DNA from: Strigamia acuminata
Taxonomy: Eukaryota > Arthropoda > Chilopoda > Geophilomorpha > Linotaeniidae
Assembly: GCA_949358305.1 (NCBI GenBank)
Contig: OX442320.1
Location: 4,110,259 to 4,170,258, forward strand
Length of the DNA stretch: 60,000 bases
Direction of reading: 5' to 3'
How positions within the stretch are numbered: the first letter of the stretch is position 1; the number at the start of each line of letters is the position of its first letter. Position numbers and translations under genes: made by a program. Below, piece by piece: positions 11,796-24,500 of the stretch. Under the pieces are notes generated by a model that saw only the letters and a program-made list of their open reading frames with translations, searched no databases and had not been told where the DNA came from.

Positions 11796-11959
11796 ATGAA
11801 ACCAACTGTCTTGGCTTTGCTGCTTTTATTCCTCGCTGTGTCAGCCATGATACTGTAAGTATAAGCATTTCTAAGCATCGAACAAAACTTAATAATTATT
11901 CTCTTTACAGTGTGACCAATGCTGACGAAAAAAATTGCAAACCTTCAGGGTGCGGGTAG
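11796..11959 (+). pseudogene. Internally deleted ICK peptide gene
   Basis: Exons 11796-11854 and 11911-11959 are closely similar to the ICK gene at 43064-43296: the same signal peptide, the same intron position and near-identical intron and 3' UTR. The second exon encodes only 15 residues with two cysteines before a stop, where the sister gene has six cysteines. Alignment shows the middle of the mature exon is missing and the reading joins the original stop region. It could still make a short secreted peptide, but it cannot form the knot. I regard it as a broken family member. Confidence 0.7.
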
Positions 11960-12379
11960 ACGAAGTTAAAAACCATACCGGACATCACGAATTGAAAATG
12001 TACCTCCACAATTTAACATTTCTCTTGTAATCCTATTTGTTCCCCATTAAAAACGAACCTTTCCCCTGCAATGTGCCTGCTCGTCTTTTCATTTCACTTA
12101 ATCGTATTTCAAATTGTGAAAAACTGATTATAAAAACTTGATCACTGAATCAGTTTGTGACTTGGAACGAGGAACGAGACGGTTCTAGTAAATGTGGAGC
12201 ACGCGCAGTTCTGAAATCAAGTTCTCTCGATTCCCGAACTACTGTAGTCCTGAACGCAAAATGGAGTCGAGAAAAGAGATGGTGGATTTAGATTGATAGA
12301 ACTAACTTGTTAGATTTGACCCGGAAGGTCATTTATTTAGATGCAGCAAAATTTCAAACTTCAAAGTTGTAGAGCACCA

Positions 12380-12795
12380 TCAAATTAGTATTACGTAGCA
12401 AATTAAAATTTGGGTTTCGGTTTCGGTTTCGGTTTCGGTTTCGCACCATTCCTTGGACTTGTGGGTTTTGTTTTTGCAAAAATAGGCGGTTATTTTTGAT
12501 TTGGTTTCGTCTTTAGTCCAGAGTTGAAGAGGGATGCGGGAGAATGCGGTTTGGCGAAGATTCGGGCTGGATTTCGAGTTTTCGATGCTTTGTTGCAGTC
12601 GGTGACAGATCTCGTTCAATTTGCTTTCTCGCGCGTCCATTTCTGCTCGTGATGAATTAAAAAAATGATTTTGAGTTCGAATTTAATTAAATAATTGATT
12701 AATAATGATTTTTTTTAACCTCTTGACGTTTTTTGCAAATGTGCGAGCTTTCTTTGTCGTGCTTTGTTGACTCGAAGACGCGACGCGATTGACAT
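12380..12795 (-). CDS. Hypothetical small basic, helix-prone protein
   Basis: I do not recognise this gene. Two exons, 12795-12720 and 12642-12380, splice in frame (donor after AGAG, acceptor gagcag) to 112 residues. The N-terminal half is rich in R, K, L, Q and E and looks helical or coiled-coil. The C-terminal part is read through a (ggtttc)n microsatellite at 12413-12445, giving alternating Glu-Thr, so the real 3' end may differ by splicing. It is divergent from DPH1 with about 450 bp between starts, so the two may share a promoter region. Exon base composition and the splice fit support it moderately. Confidence 0.4.
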
Positions 12796-13246
12796 CTGGT
12801 GAGCGATTCAGAAAATAAAGTATTTTAATTTTAATTTTAAATTTTAATTTTAATAAAGTATTTTTTTAAATTTATAACTGATTTACTGATTTGGTGAAAG
12901 TATAAAATGAATCGGAATGAGCAATTTAAACAAAAAAGGCCAAATCAAATAGGTCGTGTACGTTGAAACTTTTTCAAAACTGGTGGTTGCTTCCAAATGC
13001 TTGGTCGAAATGACGTCAGAAAAAATGTTGTTACGGCACGGTTCTGAGTATTTCTAACGTCACGTTTGGCCAATTGAATTTAAAATGTTAAAATCAATAA
13101 ACATCAATGTACAATTTTATTTCTCTCCAAAATTAATTATTCTCACACATAAAAATGACAAATCGAACAATAAATACGAATCTCCAACATCCCACTCCAC
13201 AAATACCAAAAAACTCAACATCCGGGTGTGACATAACCAACCCAAA

Positions 13247-14687
13247 ATGGCCGCGCCCACACCAACTGTCGTGGTTGCCACCCCGAGAAAACATTTCACC
13301 GCCGACCGAGCCCTCCGCCGCCAACCCAACCAAATCCCGCAAGAACTCCTCACCAACCCCGACCTCCAATCGGCCATCCGCGCCCTCCCGTCCAACTACA
13401 ACTTCGAAATCCCCAAAACAATATGGCGGATCCAACAAACAAGCTCGAAATGCGTCGCGCTGCAGTTCCCCGAAGGACTTCTCCTCTACGCGCTCACCAT
13501 CGCCGACATCGTCGAGAAATTCACCGGCGCCGACACCGTCATCATGGGCGACGTGACCTACGGCGCTTGCTGCGTGGACGACTTCACGGCGCGCAGTTTA
13601 GGCGCCGATTTCATGGTCCACTACGGCCACAGCTGTCTGGTGCCGATGGACACGACGAAAGGACTCAAAATGCTCTACGTTTTCGTCGACATTAAGATCG
13701 ACGCGAAGCATTTCGTGGAGACGGTGAAATTTAATTTTACTAAGGGCACCAAGCTGGCGCTAGTGTCGACGATCCAGTTCGTGACGACGGTGCAGGCGGC
13801 GAATGCGGAGCTCGGGCGGGACTTCGACGTGTTGGTGCCGCAGAGCAAGCCGTTGTCGCCGGGCGAGATTTTGGGGTGTACGGCGCCGGTGATTAGGAAT
13901 GTCGATGCGTTGATTTATTTGGGGGATGGGAGGTTCCATTTGGAGGCGATTATGATCGCGAATCCGACGTTGAAGGCTTTTAGGTTGATTTTTTTTGTGA
14001 AAAATTGATTTATTTTTTTAATTATTTGATGTTTTGATGCAGGTATGACCCGTATTCGAAGATATTTACGCAGGAATGTTTGGAAATGGAGCGGTTGAGG
14101 GGGTTGAGGATGGATTCGATCGATAAGGCCAAGACCGCGGGGTTGTTTGGCATTATTTTGGGCACTTTGGGCAGGCAAGGAAACACGAAAGTCATGGAAA
14201 ATATTCAGGTTTGTTGTGGTTTTGCAGCGGCGCCATCTTTGATTTGAGTTGGCCGGTCGGTTAGATTCGTATTTTTTTTTTAGAAAATTAAATTTAAATT
14301 TAAATTTTTAGAATTTTAATTATTTTTTAATGTTTTATTAATTATTTGTTTATTTTTTAGAGGAGTGTTGAGAGCGCGGGGAAGGATTACGTGATTATTT
14401 TGCTCTCCGAAATTTTCCCGGACAAACTGCGGCTGTTTACGGGCATCGATGCGTGGATCCAAATCGCGTGTCCGCGGTTGTCCATCGACTGGGGCTACGC
14501 TTTCCATCGGCCTTTATTGAACCCGTACGAAGCCGCGGTCGTGTTGAATAAAATCTCGAATCAAGAGGAATATCCGATGGATTTTTACGCGTACAACAGT
14601 CTGGGCGAATGGACGCCCAATCACAAACCGAGTGAAAAATGTGATAAAAATGAAAAATGTCGCTGTAAAATCGAAATAAAACGATGA
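13247..14687 (+). CDS. DPH1: Diphthamide biosynthesis protein 1 (Dph1)
   Basis: Three exons (13247-13983, 14043-14208, 14361-14687) encode 409 residues, close to the usual 410-445. Together with Dph2 this cytosolic enzyme binds a [4Fe-4S] cluster and moves the 3-amino-3-carboxypropyl group of S-adenosylmethionine onto a histidine of elongation factor 2, the first step of diphthamide synthesis. Family landmarks are present: ALQFPEGL near residue 71, YGACCVDD with the first cluster cysteine near 108, LVPQS and LGCTAP with the second at 211, and [10 protein letters not shown] with the third at 338. All three cysteine sites are intact. The first intron is only 59 bp with donor gttgat. The gene ends 60 bp from the convergent LARP7 stop. 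Codon use shifts from C-ending to G-ending along exon 1. Confidence 0.96.
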
Positions 14688-14747
14688 ATTTAAACATAAA
14701 AAAACAACTTTATTCACTTATTAACGTAAACAATCAACAATAAACGT

Positions 14748-17616
14748 TTAATCGTCGAAATAAATGTGTTTAGGAGCATTCAATAAACTCTCGGCCTTCG
14801 AAATGATCTGAAAAAGCGATAAAAACTCGATAAATCGATTAAAATATCGATTGATTAAGGGATGTTACCTTTTCCCTGCCTCTCATTTTCTTCGGTTGCG
14901 TCTTGGAATTCCGTGTTTCTTGTCTGTCGGCTTCGATTTTCTTCCAATACGAACATTCCTCGTCATCTAGAGAAAGAAAATCATTGATAATGAGTAAAAA
15001 ATCACTGATAATCAGTGAAAAATCATTGATAATCATTGAAAATCATTGTAAATAATTGAAAAATCATTGATAATCATTGAAAATCATTGTAAATAATTGA
15101 AAAATCATTGATAATCATTGAAAATCATTGTAAATAATTGAAAAATCATTGATAATCATTGAAAATCATTGAATATCATTGAAAAATCATTGATAATCAT
15201 TGAAAATCATTGAATATCATTGAAAATCATTGAATATCATTGAAAAATCATTGATAATCATTGAAAATCATTGAATATCATTGAAAAATCATTGATAATC
15301 ATTGAAAATCATTGATAATCATTGAAAATCATTGAATATAATTGAAAATAATTGAAAAATCATTGATATTCAGTGAAAAATCATTGATAATCGGTGAAAA
15401 ATCATTGATAATCATTGAAAATCATTGAATATAATTGAAAATAATTGAAAAATCATTGATAATCATTGAAAATCATTGATAATCATTGATAATCATTGAA
15501 AATCATTAAAAATCATTAAAAATCATTGAAAATCATAGAAAAATCATGAAAAATCATTAAAAATCATTGAAAATCATAGAAAAATCATTAAAAATCATTA
15601 AAAATCATAGAAAAATCATTAAAAATCAGTAGAAAAAATCATTAAACATCAGTAAAAAAAATCATTGAAAATCAGTAAAAAAAAATTATTGAAAAAAACG
15701 TATGTTTCTCGTTTGATTCGATTTTTTTTCACCTTTCAACACTTCGCCGTTGCCATAACTCAGCAAAACGTCCGAGTTCAGCAATTTATTCGAGTCCTCG
15801 GCGCTGTTGCTGCGGATGTAGACAAACTCTTGGTTGCGGTCCAATTCGAAGTAAGCAATGTCCGCAATCGCTTTAATTTCGTCCTTGAACAGCTTCTGGT
15901 TCACGATCTGCTTGTTCAGCGAGATTTTAACGATCAATCCCGACTTGAAATCGACGTTTGTCGATTTCTCGTTGTCCAACGACTCCTTATCCACGTCCGC
16001 CAACTCCTTCTTAGGCTTGAGCAAGCCCAAAGATTTCTTGATCTGCGCCATGTTGGATTTTTGCAGAGAGAGGTATTTGTTGCGCATTCGCTTCCACTCG
16101 ATTCTGTCGCGAAAAAAAATCGTTTTATCGTCGTTTTCGTGTTCGTTTTGATCGTTTACTTGGGTATGACGTAGAGATTGGGCGAAACGTCGTGTTTGTC
16201 CTTCGTTTTCTTTCTTCTTTTGCGCTTTTTCTTCTTTTTGTCGCTCGTGTTTCCTTCCTGTTGCGTTTGTAGCTCCTGAATTGGGTCGGAATTTGATGAA
16301 AATGTTGAATAAAATTGTTTGGATTTCGAATTACTTCGTTTTGCGACGAATAGTTCTCGCTGTCGTCGATTTTCCGGCTTTTGAGCGGCGGTTCGTGGTA
16401 CATGTTTGCCTCATTGTCGCCTTTTGTGATGCTGAAATGCTTTTAGAACGTAAGATTGAATCGATAAAACGGATTGATGGGTTTTGAAGTTTTTGTTACT
16501 TCGCACGCTCGTTTTGCGGCATCCGGGGTGGAGAATTCGACGAATGCGAAGCCTTTGATTTGTCCAGTCTGCTTGAATTTGGGCAAACTCACGTAGGTTA
16601 CTTCTCCGAACGAACTGAAATGACTTTTCAACCAATCGGTGTCGGTGGTGCTTAAGAAATTTTCCTATTTTGATAAAAAAAATGAATAAATTTGATAAAA
16701 TTTGGTCAAAAAATAAATAATTTTGATAAAATTGAGTCAAAAATGAATAAATTCGATAAAATTGAGTCAAAAAATGAATAAATTCGATAAAATTGAGTCA
16801 AAAAATGAATAAATTCGATAAAATTGAGTCAAAAAGTGAATAAATTCGATAAAATTGAGTCAAAAAGTGAATAAATTCGATAAAATTGAGTCAAAAAATG
16901 AATAAATTCGATAAAATTGAGTCAAAAAATGAACAAATTCAATAAAATTGAGTCAAAAAATCAATAAACTCGATAAAATTGAGTCTAATAAGAAATAAAT
17001 TCGATAAAATTGAGTCAAAAAATGAATAAATTCGATAAAATTGAGTCAAAAAATGAATAAATTCGACAAAATTGAGTTAAAAATCAGAAATTTTACCACA
17101 AAAACTGTACATTCGTCGATATTATCGGGTATTTCTATGGGAGTTATGCGCCGTATTTTAGTTTTCTCTTCGTTTACCTACAAATTGATAATTTAAATAT
17201 TTTTTAACGTCGAAAATTGCAATTTTCTTTTTACTTCGAGCATCTCGGATGACGAAACTGCTGAGATTATTTCGTTTTTCTTTAAAGTTAAACGTCGAAT
17301 TTTGTTGAATTGGAGAAAAACATCGATGTCGACATCTGAAATTAATATTTTTTCTATTTAATATGATTAAATTCTTCAATAATTAAATGTTTACATCCGT
17401 CTGCGCAGCTTTTCAATACTTCCGATAGGTAACGATCTTTGGCTAAATTCGAGTCGCTAAAGTAGAATTCCATCTAAAAAATCAACTAAAATTGAGAAAA
17501 AAAATATATATTTAATTTTTTAATATTACCTGGTCTCTGATCGTGTTGTACAACCGTTTTCTCCTTTTTCTGTGACTCGTTTTCAATTCTTTCAACTCGA
17601 CTTCATCTGCCGCCAT
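14748..17616 (-). CDS. LARP7: La-related protein 7 (7SK snRNP component)
   Basis: Ten minus-strand exons, all with GT/AG sites and compatible phases: 17616-17530, 17473-17395, 17335-17235, 17177-17097, 16664-16507, 16431-16335, 16275-16160, 16103-15733, 14966-14869, 14807-14748. The product has 415 residues, shorter than the vertebrate protein (about 580). Order: La motif (EFYFSDSNL near residue 31, then [15 protein letters not shown]), RRM1 (TVFV, then [16 protein letters not shown]), a lysine-rich linker, and a C-terminal xRRM-like region with a conserved [10 protein letters not shown] helix and a tail ending KHIYFDD. Known for the family: nuclear, binds the 3' end of 7SK RNA and helps hold P-TEFb inactive. 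The exon 5/6 junction was set by frame and is the least certain. Introns 4 and 8 are inflated by private minisatellites. Confidence 0.92.
15040..15665. repeat. Minisatellite in LARP7 intron 8
   Basis: More than 20 imperfect copies of units such as aaaatcattgataatcattg fill most of the intron. Short frames across it are repeat artefacts. Confidence 0.9.
16675..17085. repeat. Minisatellite in LARP7 intron 4
   Basis: About a dozen copies of an ~31 bp unit reading ataaaattgagtcaaaaa followed by atgaataaattcg fill the intron almost entirely. Confidence 0.9.
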
Positions 17617-17884
17617 TATTATTTATATTCAAAACTAGACTACCGGAAGTACAATCCCCCAAGTTAATTCAAGCACAAATCTCTACGCTGTACAAATCAA
17701 CAAATAAATTTTATTATTTCAAAAAAACTATTTTTAAGCCGGCTTTTATTTTTTAAACGGCTAATAATTCATTAATTTTAGAAAATAAATTAATTTTAAA
17801 AACGAAAAAACTCTTTTTCGACATTGGGATTAGGTCTGCGGCTACCACAAGGCAGCACCATTCAATTGTGTCAGTGAGGCAAAA
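17617..17884. promoter_or_regulatory. Probable bidirectional promoter, LARP7/CCT6
   Basis: Only 268 bp separates the LARP7 and CCT6 start codons, which face away from each other. Any promoters for both must lie here or within the 5' exons. No clear TATA box is visible. This is an inference from layout. Confidence 0.5.
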
Positions 17885-20833
17885 ATGGCAGCAATCGTCA
17901 ACTTAAACCCCAAAGCCGAAGTGGCCAGGGCCGCCCAAGCCCTCGCTGTAAACATTTCAGCGGCTAGAGGAATCCAAGATGTGTTAAGAACGAATCTGGG
18001 CCCTAAAGGAACCATGAAAATGTAAGCGGACCAAAACTGACCACACTCACCCAACCCACGAGGCGACTTAGGCCTAACCGCAACAAATGCTCATAAAAGG
18101 ACAAAACAAAAAATCAAAATTAATTAAAAAATTCCAATTTCAGGCTGGTGACGGGTGCCGGAGACATCAAGATAACGAAGGACGGAAATGTTTTACTTCA
18201 CGAAATGGTTTGCAACTCGAATTTATTTAAAAAAATGAAATTTTTTTCAATTTATTTATGAATTTTTGCAAGAATTTTTGTTTTTTCTTCGATTTTTCGA
18301 TTTATTTTTGATTTTTGTAATTTTTTTTCATTTATTTTTAATTCTTGCAATTTATTTTCGATTTATTTTTGATTTTTGCAATTTTTCTGTATTTTCTCAA
18401 TTTTTTTTCGATTTTCTTCAAATTTTCCGATTTTTTTTCGTAGCAAATTCAACACCCGACCGCGTCACTCATCGCAAGAGCCTCGACGGCACAAGACGAA
18501 TTCACCGGCGACGGAACGACATCGACCGTGCTTTTAATCGGCGAGCTTTTAAAACAAGCGGATCTGTACATAAGCGAAGTACGACCCATTTTTTATTGAT
18601 TTATTGATTTTTTATTGATTTTTACGTTAAAACACTTTCAGGGTTTGCATCCGCGTTTGATAACCGAAGGATACGAGTTGGCGAAGAACAAATGCCTGGA
18701 AGTTTTGGAGAGAATCAAAGTGATGTCGGAGATGAAGCGCGAGATGCTGATTGAGGTGGCGCGCACGTCGCTGCGCACGAAAGTGCATCCGGTTTTGGCG
18801 GACATCTTGACGGAGGTTTGCGTGGACGCGGTGCTGGCGATCCAGCAGAAGGGAGTGCCGCTGGATCTGCATATGGTCGAGTTGATGGAGATGCAGCACA
18901 AGACGGAGATGGATACTCAACTGGTGCGCGGTTTGGTGCTCGATCATGGCGCCAGGCATCCGGATATGAAGAAACGCGTCGAGAATGCCTTTATTCTCAC
19001 CTGTAATATCTCGTTGGAATACGAAAAGAGGTTTCTTCTCGTTTTTTCTCGTTTTTTTCACGTTTTTTCTCGTTTTTTTCACGTTTTTTCTCCATTTTTC
19101 ACGTTTTTTCTCCATTTTTCACGTTTTTTTCCCATTTTTTCATTTTCTTTTCGCTTTTTCGTGATTTTTTCATTTTATTGATGTTATTTTGTTTGGTTAA
19201 TATTTGATTTGTTTTTAGTGAAGTGAATTCGGGATTTTTCTACAAGTCGGCTGAGGATCGTGAGAAGTTGGTGTCGGCTGAGAGGCAGTTTATTGAGAAT
19301 CGAGTTCAGAAGATTATCGATTTGAAGAGACAAGTGTGCGAGGATAACGATAAAGGATTTGTTGTTATTAATCAAAAGGTAGTTTTTTTTTTTTTTTTTT
19401 TAAGTTTTGTTTGGAAATTAATGTGTTTTTTTTGCTTTAAATAGGGAATTGATCCGTTTTCTTACGATTTACTCGCACGTGAAGGGATTTTGGCTGTACG
19501 TCGAGCTAAGCGCCGTAATATGGAACGGTAATTAATGAAATAAATCAGAAATTGATGATTTTAAATGAAATAAATCAGAAATTGATGATTTTAGATGAAA
19601 TAAATCAGATATTGATGATTTTAAATGAAATAAATCAGAAATTGGTAATTTTAGATGAGATAAATCAGAAATTGGTGATTTTAAATGAAATTAATCAGAA
19701 ATTGGTGATTTTAAATGAAATAAATCGGAAATAGATGATTTAAACGAAATAAATCATAAAATTTCTAATTTTAAACGAAATAAATCATAAAATTTCTAAT
19801 TTTAAACGAAATAAATCATAAAATTTTTAATTTTAAACGAAATAAATCATAAAATTTCTAATTTTAAACGAAATAAATCATAAAATTTCTAATTTTAAAC
19901 GAAATAAATGATAAAATTTCTAATTTTAAACGAAAGAAATCATAAAATTTCTAATTTTTAATTTTAAAAAATTGAAAATTATTGATTTTATAAAATAAAA
20001 TCGTAAAATTAATTATTTTAAAATCAATAACTCACAAACTGACGATTTCAAACCAAACTACCAACAGATTAACCCTGGCTTGCGGTGGCATGGCGATGAA
20101 CTCCGTCGAGGACCTGACGCCCGAATGCCTGGGTTTTGCCGGCATGGTTTATGAATACGTTCTGGGCGAAGACAAATTCACGTTTGTCGAGGACTGCAAA
20201 AACCCGCTGTCCGTGACCATCCTCATCAAAGGCCCCAACAAATACACTCTAACCCAGATCAAGGAAGCGATCCACGACGGACTAAGGGCCGTCAAAAACG
20301 CCATCGAAGACGGTAATTTAAAAAATTTAATAAATTTAAAAAAATTAAAAATTAAATAAAAAAAAATTTTTTTTCAGGTTGTGTGGTACCGGGAGCCGGC
20401 GCCTTCGAGTTGCTGGCGCACAAAGAGTTGATGAAATACAAGGAAACCGTCAAAGGGCGCATGCGCCTGGGCGTGCAAGCTTTTGCCGACGCTTTGCTCG
20501 TCATCCCCAAAGTTTTAGCAGCGAATTCGGGATTCGACATCCAAGACACCATAGTTAAGCTGCAGGAAGACATCACCACGACCGGTGCACCGATCGGGTT
20601 GGATTTGTCGACCGGTCAGTCGCTGGTGCCGAGTGACGCCGGGATTTATGATAATTACCGAGTGAAGAAGCAGATGATTCATTCTTGGTAGGTTTTTGTT
20701 GTTTTGTTGTTTTTGCTCGGGTTAATGATTTTTTTTTTTGTTTTTTTCTCGTTTCAGTATGATAATTGCGAGCAATTTGTTGCTGGTGGATGAAATAATG
20801 CGTGCGGGAATGTCGTCGTTGAAGGGAGTTTAA
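17885..20833 (+). CDS. CCT6: T-complex protein 1 subunit zeta (chaperonin CCT6)
   Basis: Nine exons (17885-18021, 18144-18207, 18444-18578, 18642-19030, 19219-19378, 19445-19527, 20068-20312, 20378-20687, 20758-20833) join in frame to 532 residues, almost exactly the animal CCT6 length. It is one of eight subunits of the cytosolic TRiC/CCT ring that folds actin, tubulin and other proteins with ATP. Diagnostic motifs: [10 protein letters not shown] near residue 40, the nucleotide-binding GDGTTS motif, [20 protein letters not shown], the late [11 protein letters not shown] segment, and the C-terminal [10 protein letters not shown]. No residue loss is obvious. Intron 6 is inflated by a tandem repeat. 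An AATAAA lies at about 20897. Confidence 0.97.
19545..19960. repeat. Minisatellite in CCT6 intron 6
   Basis: Two successive tandem arrays of ~30 bp units. The first contains gaaataaatcagaaattg and the second gaaataaatcataaaatttc. The unit length is a multiple of three in the first array, so it stays open as a repetitive frame that is not a gene. Confidence 0.88.
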
Positions 20834-20934
20834 TGCATTCCGAATTACAATGTTTTTTCACGTTATTTTTATGTTAATTTCGTCTGTCGAAGCTTGAATA
20901 AAATTTGAAAATAGATTTTTTGGTGTTTTTTTGG

Positions 20935-21199
20935 TTAGCTGCAGGATGAGCAGTGTTTTGTTCTGATTCTCAGAGGTCCTTTGCAGATTTTTCGACCTTT
21001 AAGTAGAAAAGAATGGGATTTTGTACGAGTTTTCTTGAGGAAATTGGGATAACTTACACAGCGGAATTGGTGTTGGCATCTTCAGTTTGTCGTAGTCTTT
21101 CACTTCTTTGTGTAAAATGCTCGGATGGAGATTGAACATGGCGTCGAAGTAGTAATTGCAATGGAAAGACGATAATAAAAAGGTAAAAAGAACGAAAAC
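20935..21199 (-). pseudogene. DHHC palmitoyltransferase-like fragment
   Basis: Two exon-like pieces with good splice sites, 21199-21058 and 20996-20935, read in frame. The first ends with a lysine- and proline-rich run. The second encodes CRKICKGP, then RTKHCSSCS and a stop. This resembles the start of the cysteine-rich domain of DHHC protein acyltransferases (CRKCKGPxxxRTxHCSxC) but has one extra residue between the first two cysteines. It stops before the DHHC catalytic motif. No matching upstream exons or remaining domain were found. It is probably a 3'-truncated gene remnant, tail to tail with CCT6. The assignment rests on one short motif. Confidence 0.35.
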
Positions 21200-21235
21200 C
21201 TGAAAGAAATTAGGAAAATTTAGCCCTAACTGAAA

Positions 21236-21345
21236 AGAAAATGGACACTGGTATTAATTCTAGCACAGTTGTGAATACACAAGCTCGCTAGTAATACACA
21301 ACTCCGAGTGCTTTCTAGTACAGTTGTGGATTCGCAAGTGTACTG
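21236..21345. repeat. Short direct repeat (two diverged copies)
   Basis: Two copies of an ~35 bp sequence, one starting tctagcacagttgtg and one tctagtacagttgtg, about 70 bp apart. Their origin is unknown. Confidence 0.45.
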
Positions 21346-21511
21346 GAACATATTTTTTACGACAAACAAAACTAGCACGGTGTTCGTCATTCTCGAGGCG
21401 CTCGATTTGGAAGAAAGAAAAGAAACAGTAATAAAAGTCGAATAAAATTTAATACAACTCATGAAATTACATCTTTACACGTTAAAAACAACAACAATAA
21501 TGCTAAACTAT

Positions 21512-24500
21512 CTATTTCTTGCTTCGGTCTCGAAGATTATAAACTTTCCGCTCCGGTTTCGTTGATTTGACCGAATCCGAATTCCTCGTGCCCAGTCCTG
21601 CATCGAAAACAAAGAAATAATCATTTTTATCGACAGAAAACACTCGGAATTTACCGGAATCGATTGTTCTCGATTTCAACACAGGAATCCTCGACGACCG
21701 TAAATCGAAGCGCCTTTTATTGGAAGCCACCGAATCAGTTTGACCAACACCTGCAAAAACCCCAATTATTATTAACTATTTTATAAAAAAAATTAAAAAC
21801 AATGAATAAACAATTTTTTTAAAAAAAAAACACTTAACATAAATAAATGAGATCCATTTTAAAACCTCGAAATTTGACGCGCGAATTTCAAACTCCCGCC
21901 ACAAGATGGCCCCCACGTTGAGTCCACTATAAAACCACAACCAATGGCGCGTAAATAACACGGAAAATAAAAATAAACATCGCAAATGGATCTCCTTAAA
22001 TCACAAAGAAACATCTTTATTTCCCTAATCAAACAAACTGCAAATAATTTACAACAAAAAAATAACAAAATATACAAAACAAATCAACAAAACAAACAAA
22101 TTAAATTAAATTAAATTAAATTAATCTAGAAAAACTAAATCCCGGGCGACTGGGCTACCTATGGCGCCGATATCTAAGGAATCCGGAAGCCCCTGCATGT
22201 GATTCGCACACCCAGTGACCGGAAGTTCGTCTCTCAATGCGATTCGCACAATCCGCAGCGCTTCCGTAAAGTCGGGCGGATCGCTCATCGGTTTGCAAAT
22301 GTCAATTTCATTGCAATTTTTGTGCTTGATTTGGAAGAACTCGTCCATGTTCCGCAGGATTCGGATACGCAACTTGCCGGATCCCTTGTTCTTTAATACT
22401 GGAACAAGGAACGTGCCAATCAGCGTCATTAAATTCTTTTAAGAGACTAAAACTAAAGGCCCAATTGAAACATACTCGCGTTTTTGTACAGCCAATTTAT
22501 ATTTCTACTTTTTTCGTCACCTACAGCAAACATTGAGCATTTTTGGCATCGTTAGAACTGATTAAACTTCATAAATAAACACTGGATCATCTATACAAGT
22601 GGCGGCCATTTTGGTGGCCATTTTGCTCGTTTTTTTTTTGTTTTTTAAATTTATTTTTGTGGACCGCGTGACTAAATATGGTGAGAAATGTTCAGCGGAA
22701 CGAAAATATAGCACGATTTAATCGATAAAATGAATAAATTTAGCATTTTTGAAGTTTAAAATGTAAAATCTGAGTCGAAGGTAAATTTTTGATTTCAAAT
22801 GTCGCCACTAGAGGAAGAACCCGGATGTTGTTCCAGGTTTTCCGTAAACCCTGTAGGGAAAACCTGGTACCAAATCGACAAAAATCGATAGAAATTCGCA
22901 AAATTTTGCTCAGATTTCGAAATTTTTGTTTTTTTTGTGTATTTGATCTGAAGTGTTCGTTATATGAATAATAAATTTTAACTCACCGTCATCGATTTCC
23001 GTGATCACGTGATGCTTCTTCGAAATGTCAATCACCGGCGAAGCAATGGCCGACACGTTCTTTCCGATCCTCTTTTTCTTAATTCGCGGCACTCCGTCGC
23101 TCGAAAACGACAAATCCTTCGAACCGGATGAAGACGATGCACTAAGGGTTCTCTTAAGTCGTTCGGATCGACGCTTTCGAGGCGAAAAATTGAGTTGGTT
23201 CGAACTGACGCGTCTTTTCTTAACGGGTGAATTTTTAGATGAAAGCGACCGGTCGCGTTGAGACAAATTCGATTTTTTGGGCGATTTTTCGAGGGTTTTT
23301 GACGTAGATTGGTCGGAATCCGATAAAGATAGTCGCAAATGGAGCAATGAATCGTCGTTTAATTGTTTTCGAATGTCCGTGAGGGTGACACGAGGACTTG
23401 ACGACGTCAGACTGACCGAAGAGTCGCAACTCACGTTCAGGTTGTGCGTGGAAAATGGCGTCGATGCTGCGAGTGGTTTCTGGAGCAATCCGACGTTGTC
23501 GCTCGTTTTTCGCATCGCCGGTGACAATTCCTCCATTTTTTCTTCAGTTGAAATCGATTTTTCCATGTTTCTCTCAGTTAAAATCGATTTTTCCACGATT
23601 TCCTCAGGTGAAATAAAATTTTCTTGTTTTTTCTTAACCGGAGACGATTTATCGATATTTTGCTCGACTAGAATCGATTTTTCGAAATATTTCTTAACTG
23701 GAGTCGATTTTTCCAGATTTTTCTCAGCCAGAATCGATTTTTCTAAATTTTTCTTGACTGGAGTCGATTTTTCCACGTTTCTCTCATCTAGAATCGATTT
23801 TTCTAAATTTTTCTTGACTGGAGTCGATTTTCCCACGTTTCTCTCATCCAGAATCGATTTGTCTAAAGTTTTCTTGACTGGAGTCGATTTGTCTAAATTT
23901 TTCTTGACTGGAGTCGATTTATCTAAATTTTTCTTGACTGGAGTCGATTTATCTAAATTTTTCTTGACTGGAGTCGATTTTTCCACGTTTATCTCAGCCA
24001 GAATCGATTTTTCCACGTTTATCTCAGCCAGAATCGATTTTTCTAAATTTTTCTTGACTGGAGTCGATTTTTCCACGGTTCTCTCATCAATAATCGATTT
24101 TTCTAAATTTTTCTTGACTGGAGTCGATTTTTCCACGTTTCTCTCATCCAGAATCGATTTGTCTAAAGTTTTCTTGACTGGAGTCGATTTGTTTAAATTT
24201 TTCTTGACTGGAGTCGATTTTTCCACGTTTTTCTCAGCCAGAATCGATTTTTCTAAATTTTTCTTGACTGGAGTCGACATTCCCACATTTTTCTCGTCTG
24301 AAATCGATTTCCCCACATTTTTCTGAACGGGAATCGATTTAATCAGTTCAATTTCACTCGATAAGTCTGAAGAATCGGTTTGCACGGAATCGGACTCCAA
24401 TTCCAGTGCTTGATTCTCACTCACACCGTTGACACAACTCCTTATCGGTCCAATTTCAACAACTTCTTCGTCAGTCTCACTTATTCTTTCACTTTTCCAT

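Noticed and set aside
15040-15665. Regular repeats resembling a CRISPR array
   Set aside because: Units are contiguous and degenerate with no unique spacers, and they lie in a spliced intron of an animal gene.
19552-19734. Repetitive [10 protein letters not shown]-type peptide frame
   Set aside because: It is a translation of the intron 6 minisatellite of CCT6 and not a gene.
23277-24326. 349-residue + strand open frame
   Set aside because: It is the complement of the STPVKK coding minisatellite. Repeat units with length a multiple of three keep both strands open. It has no start context, splice signals or domain.
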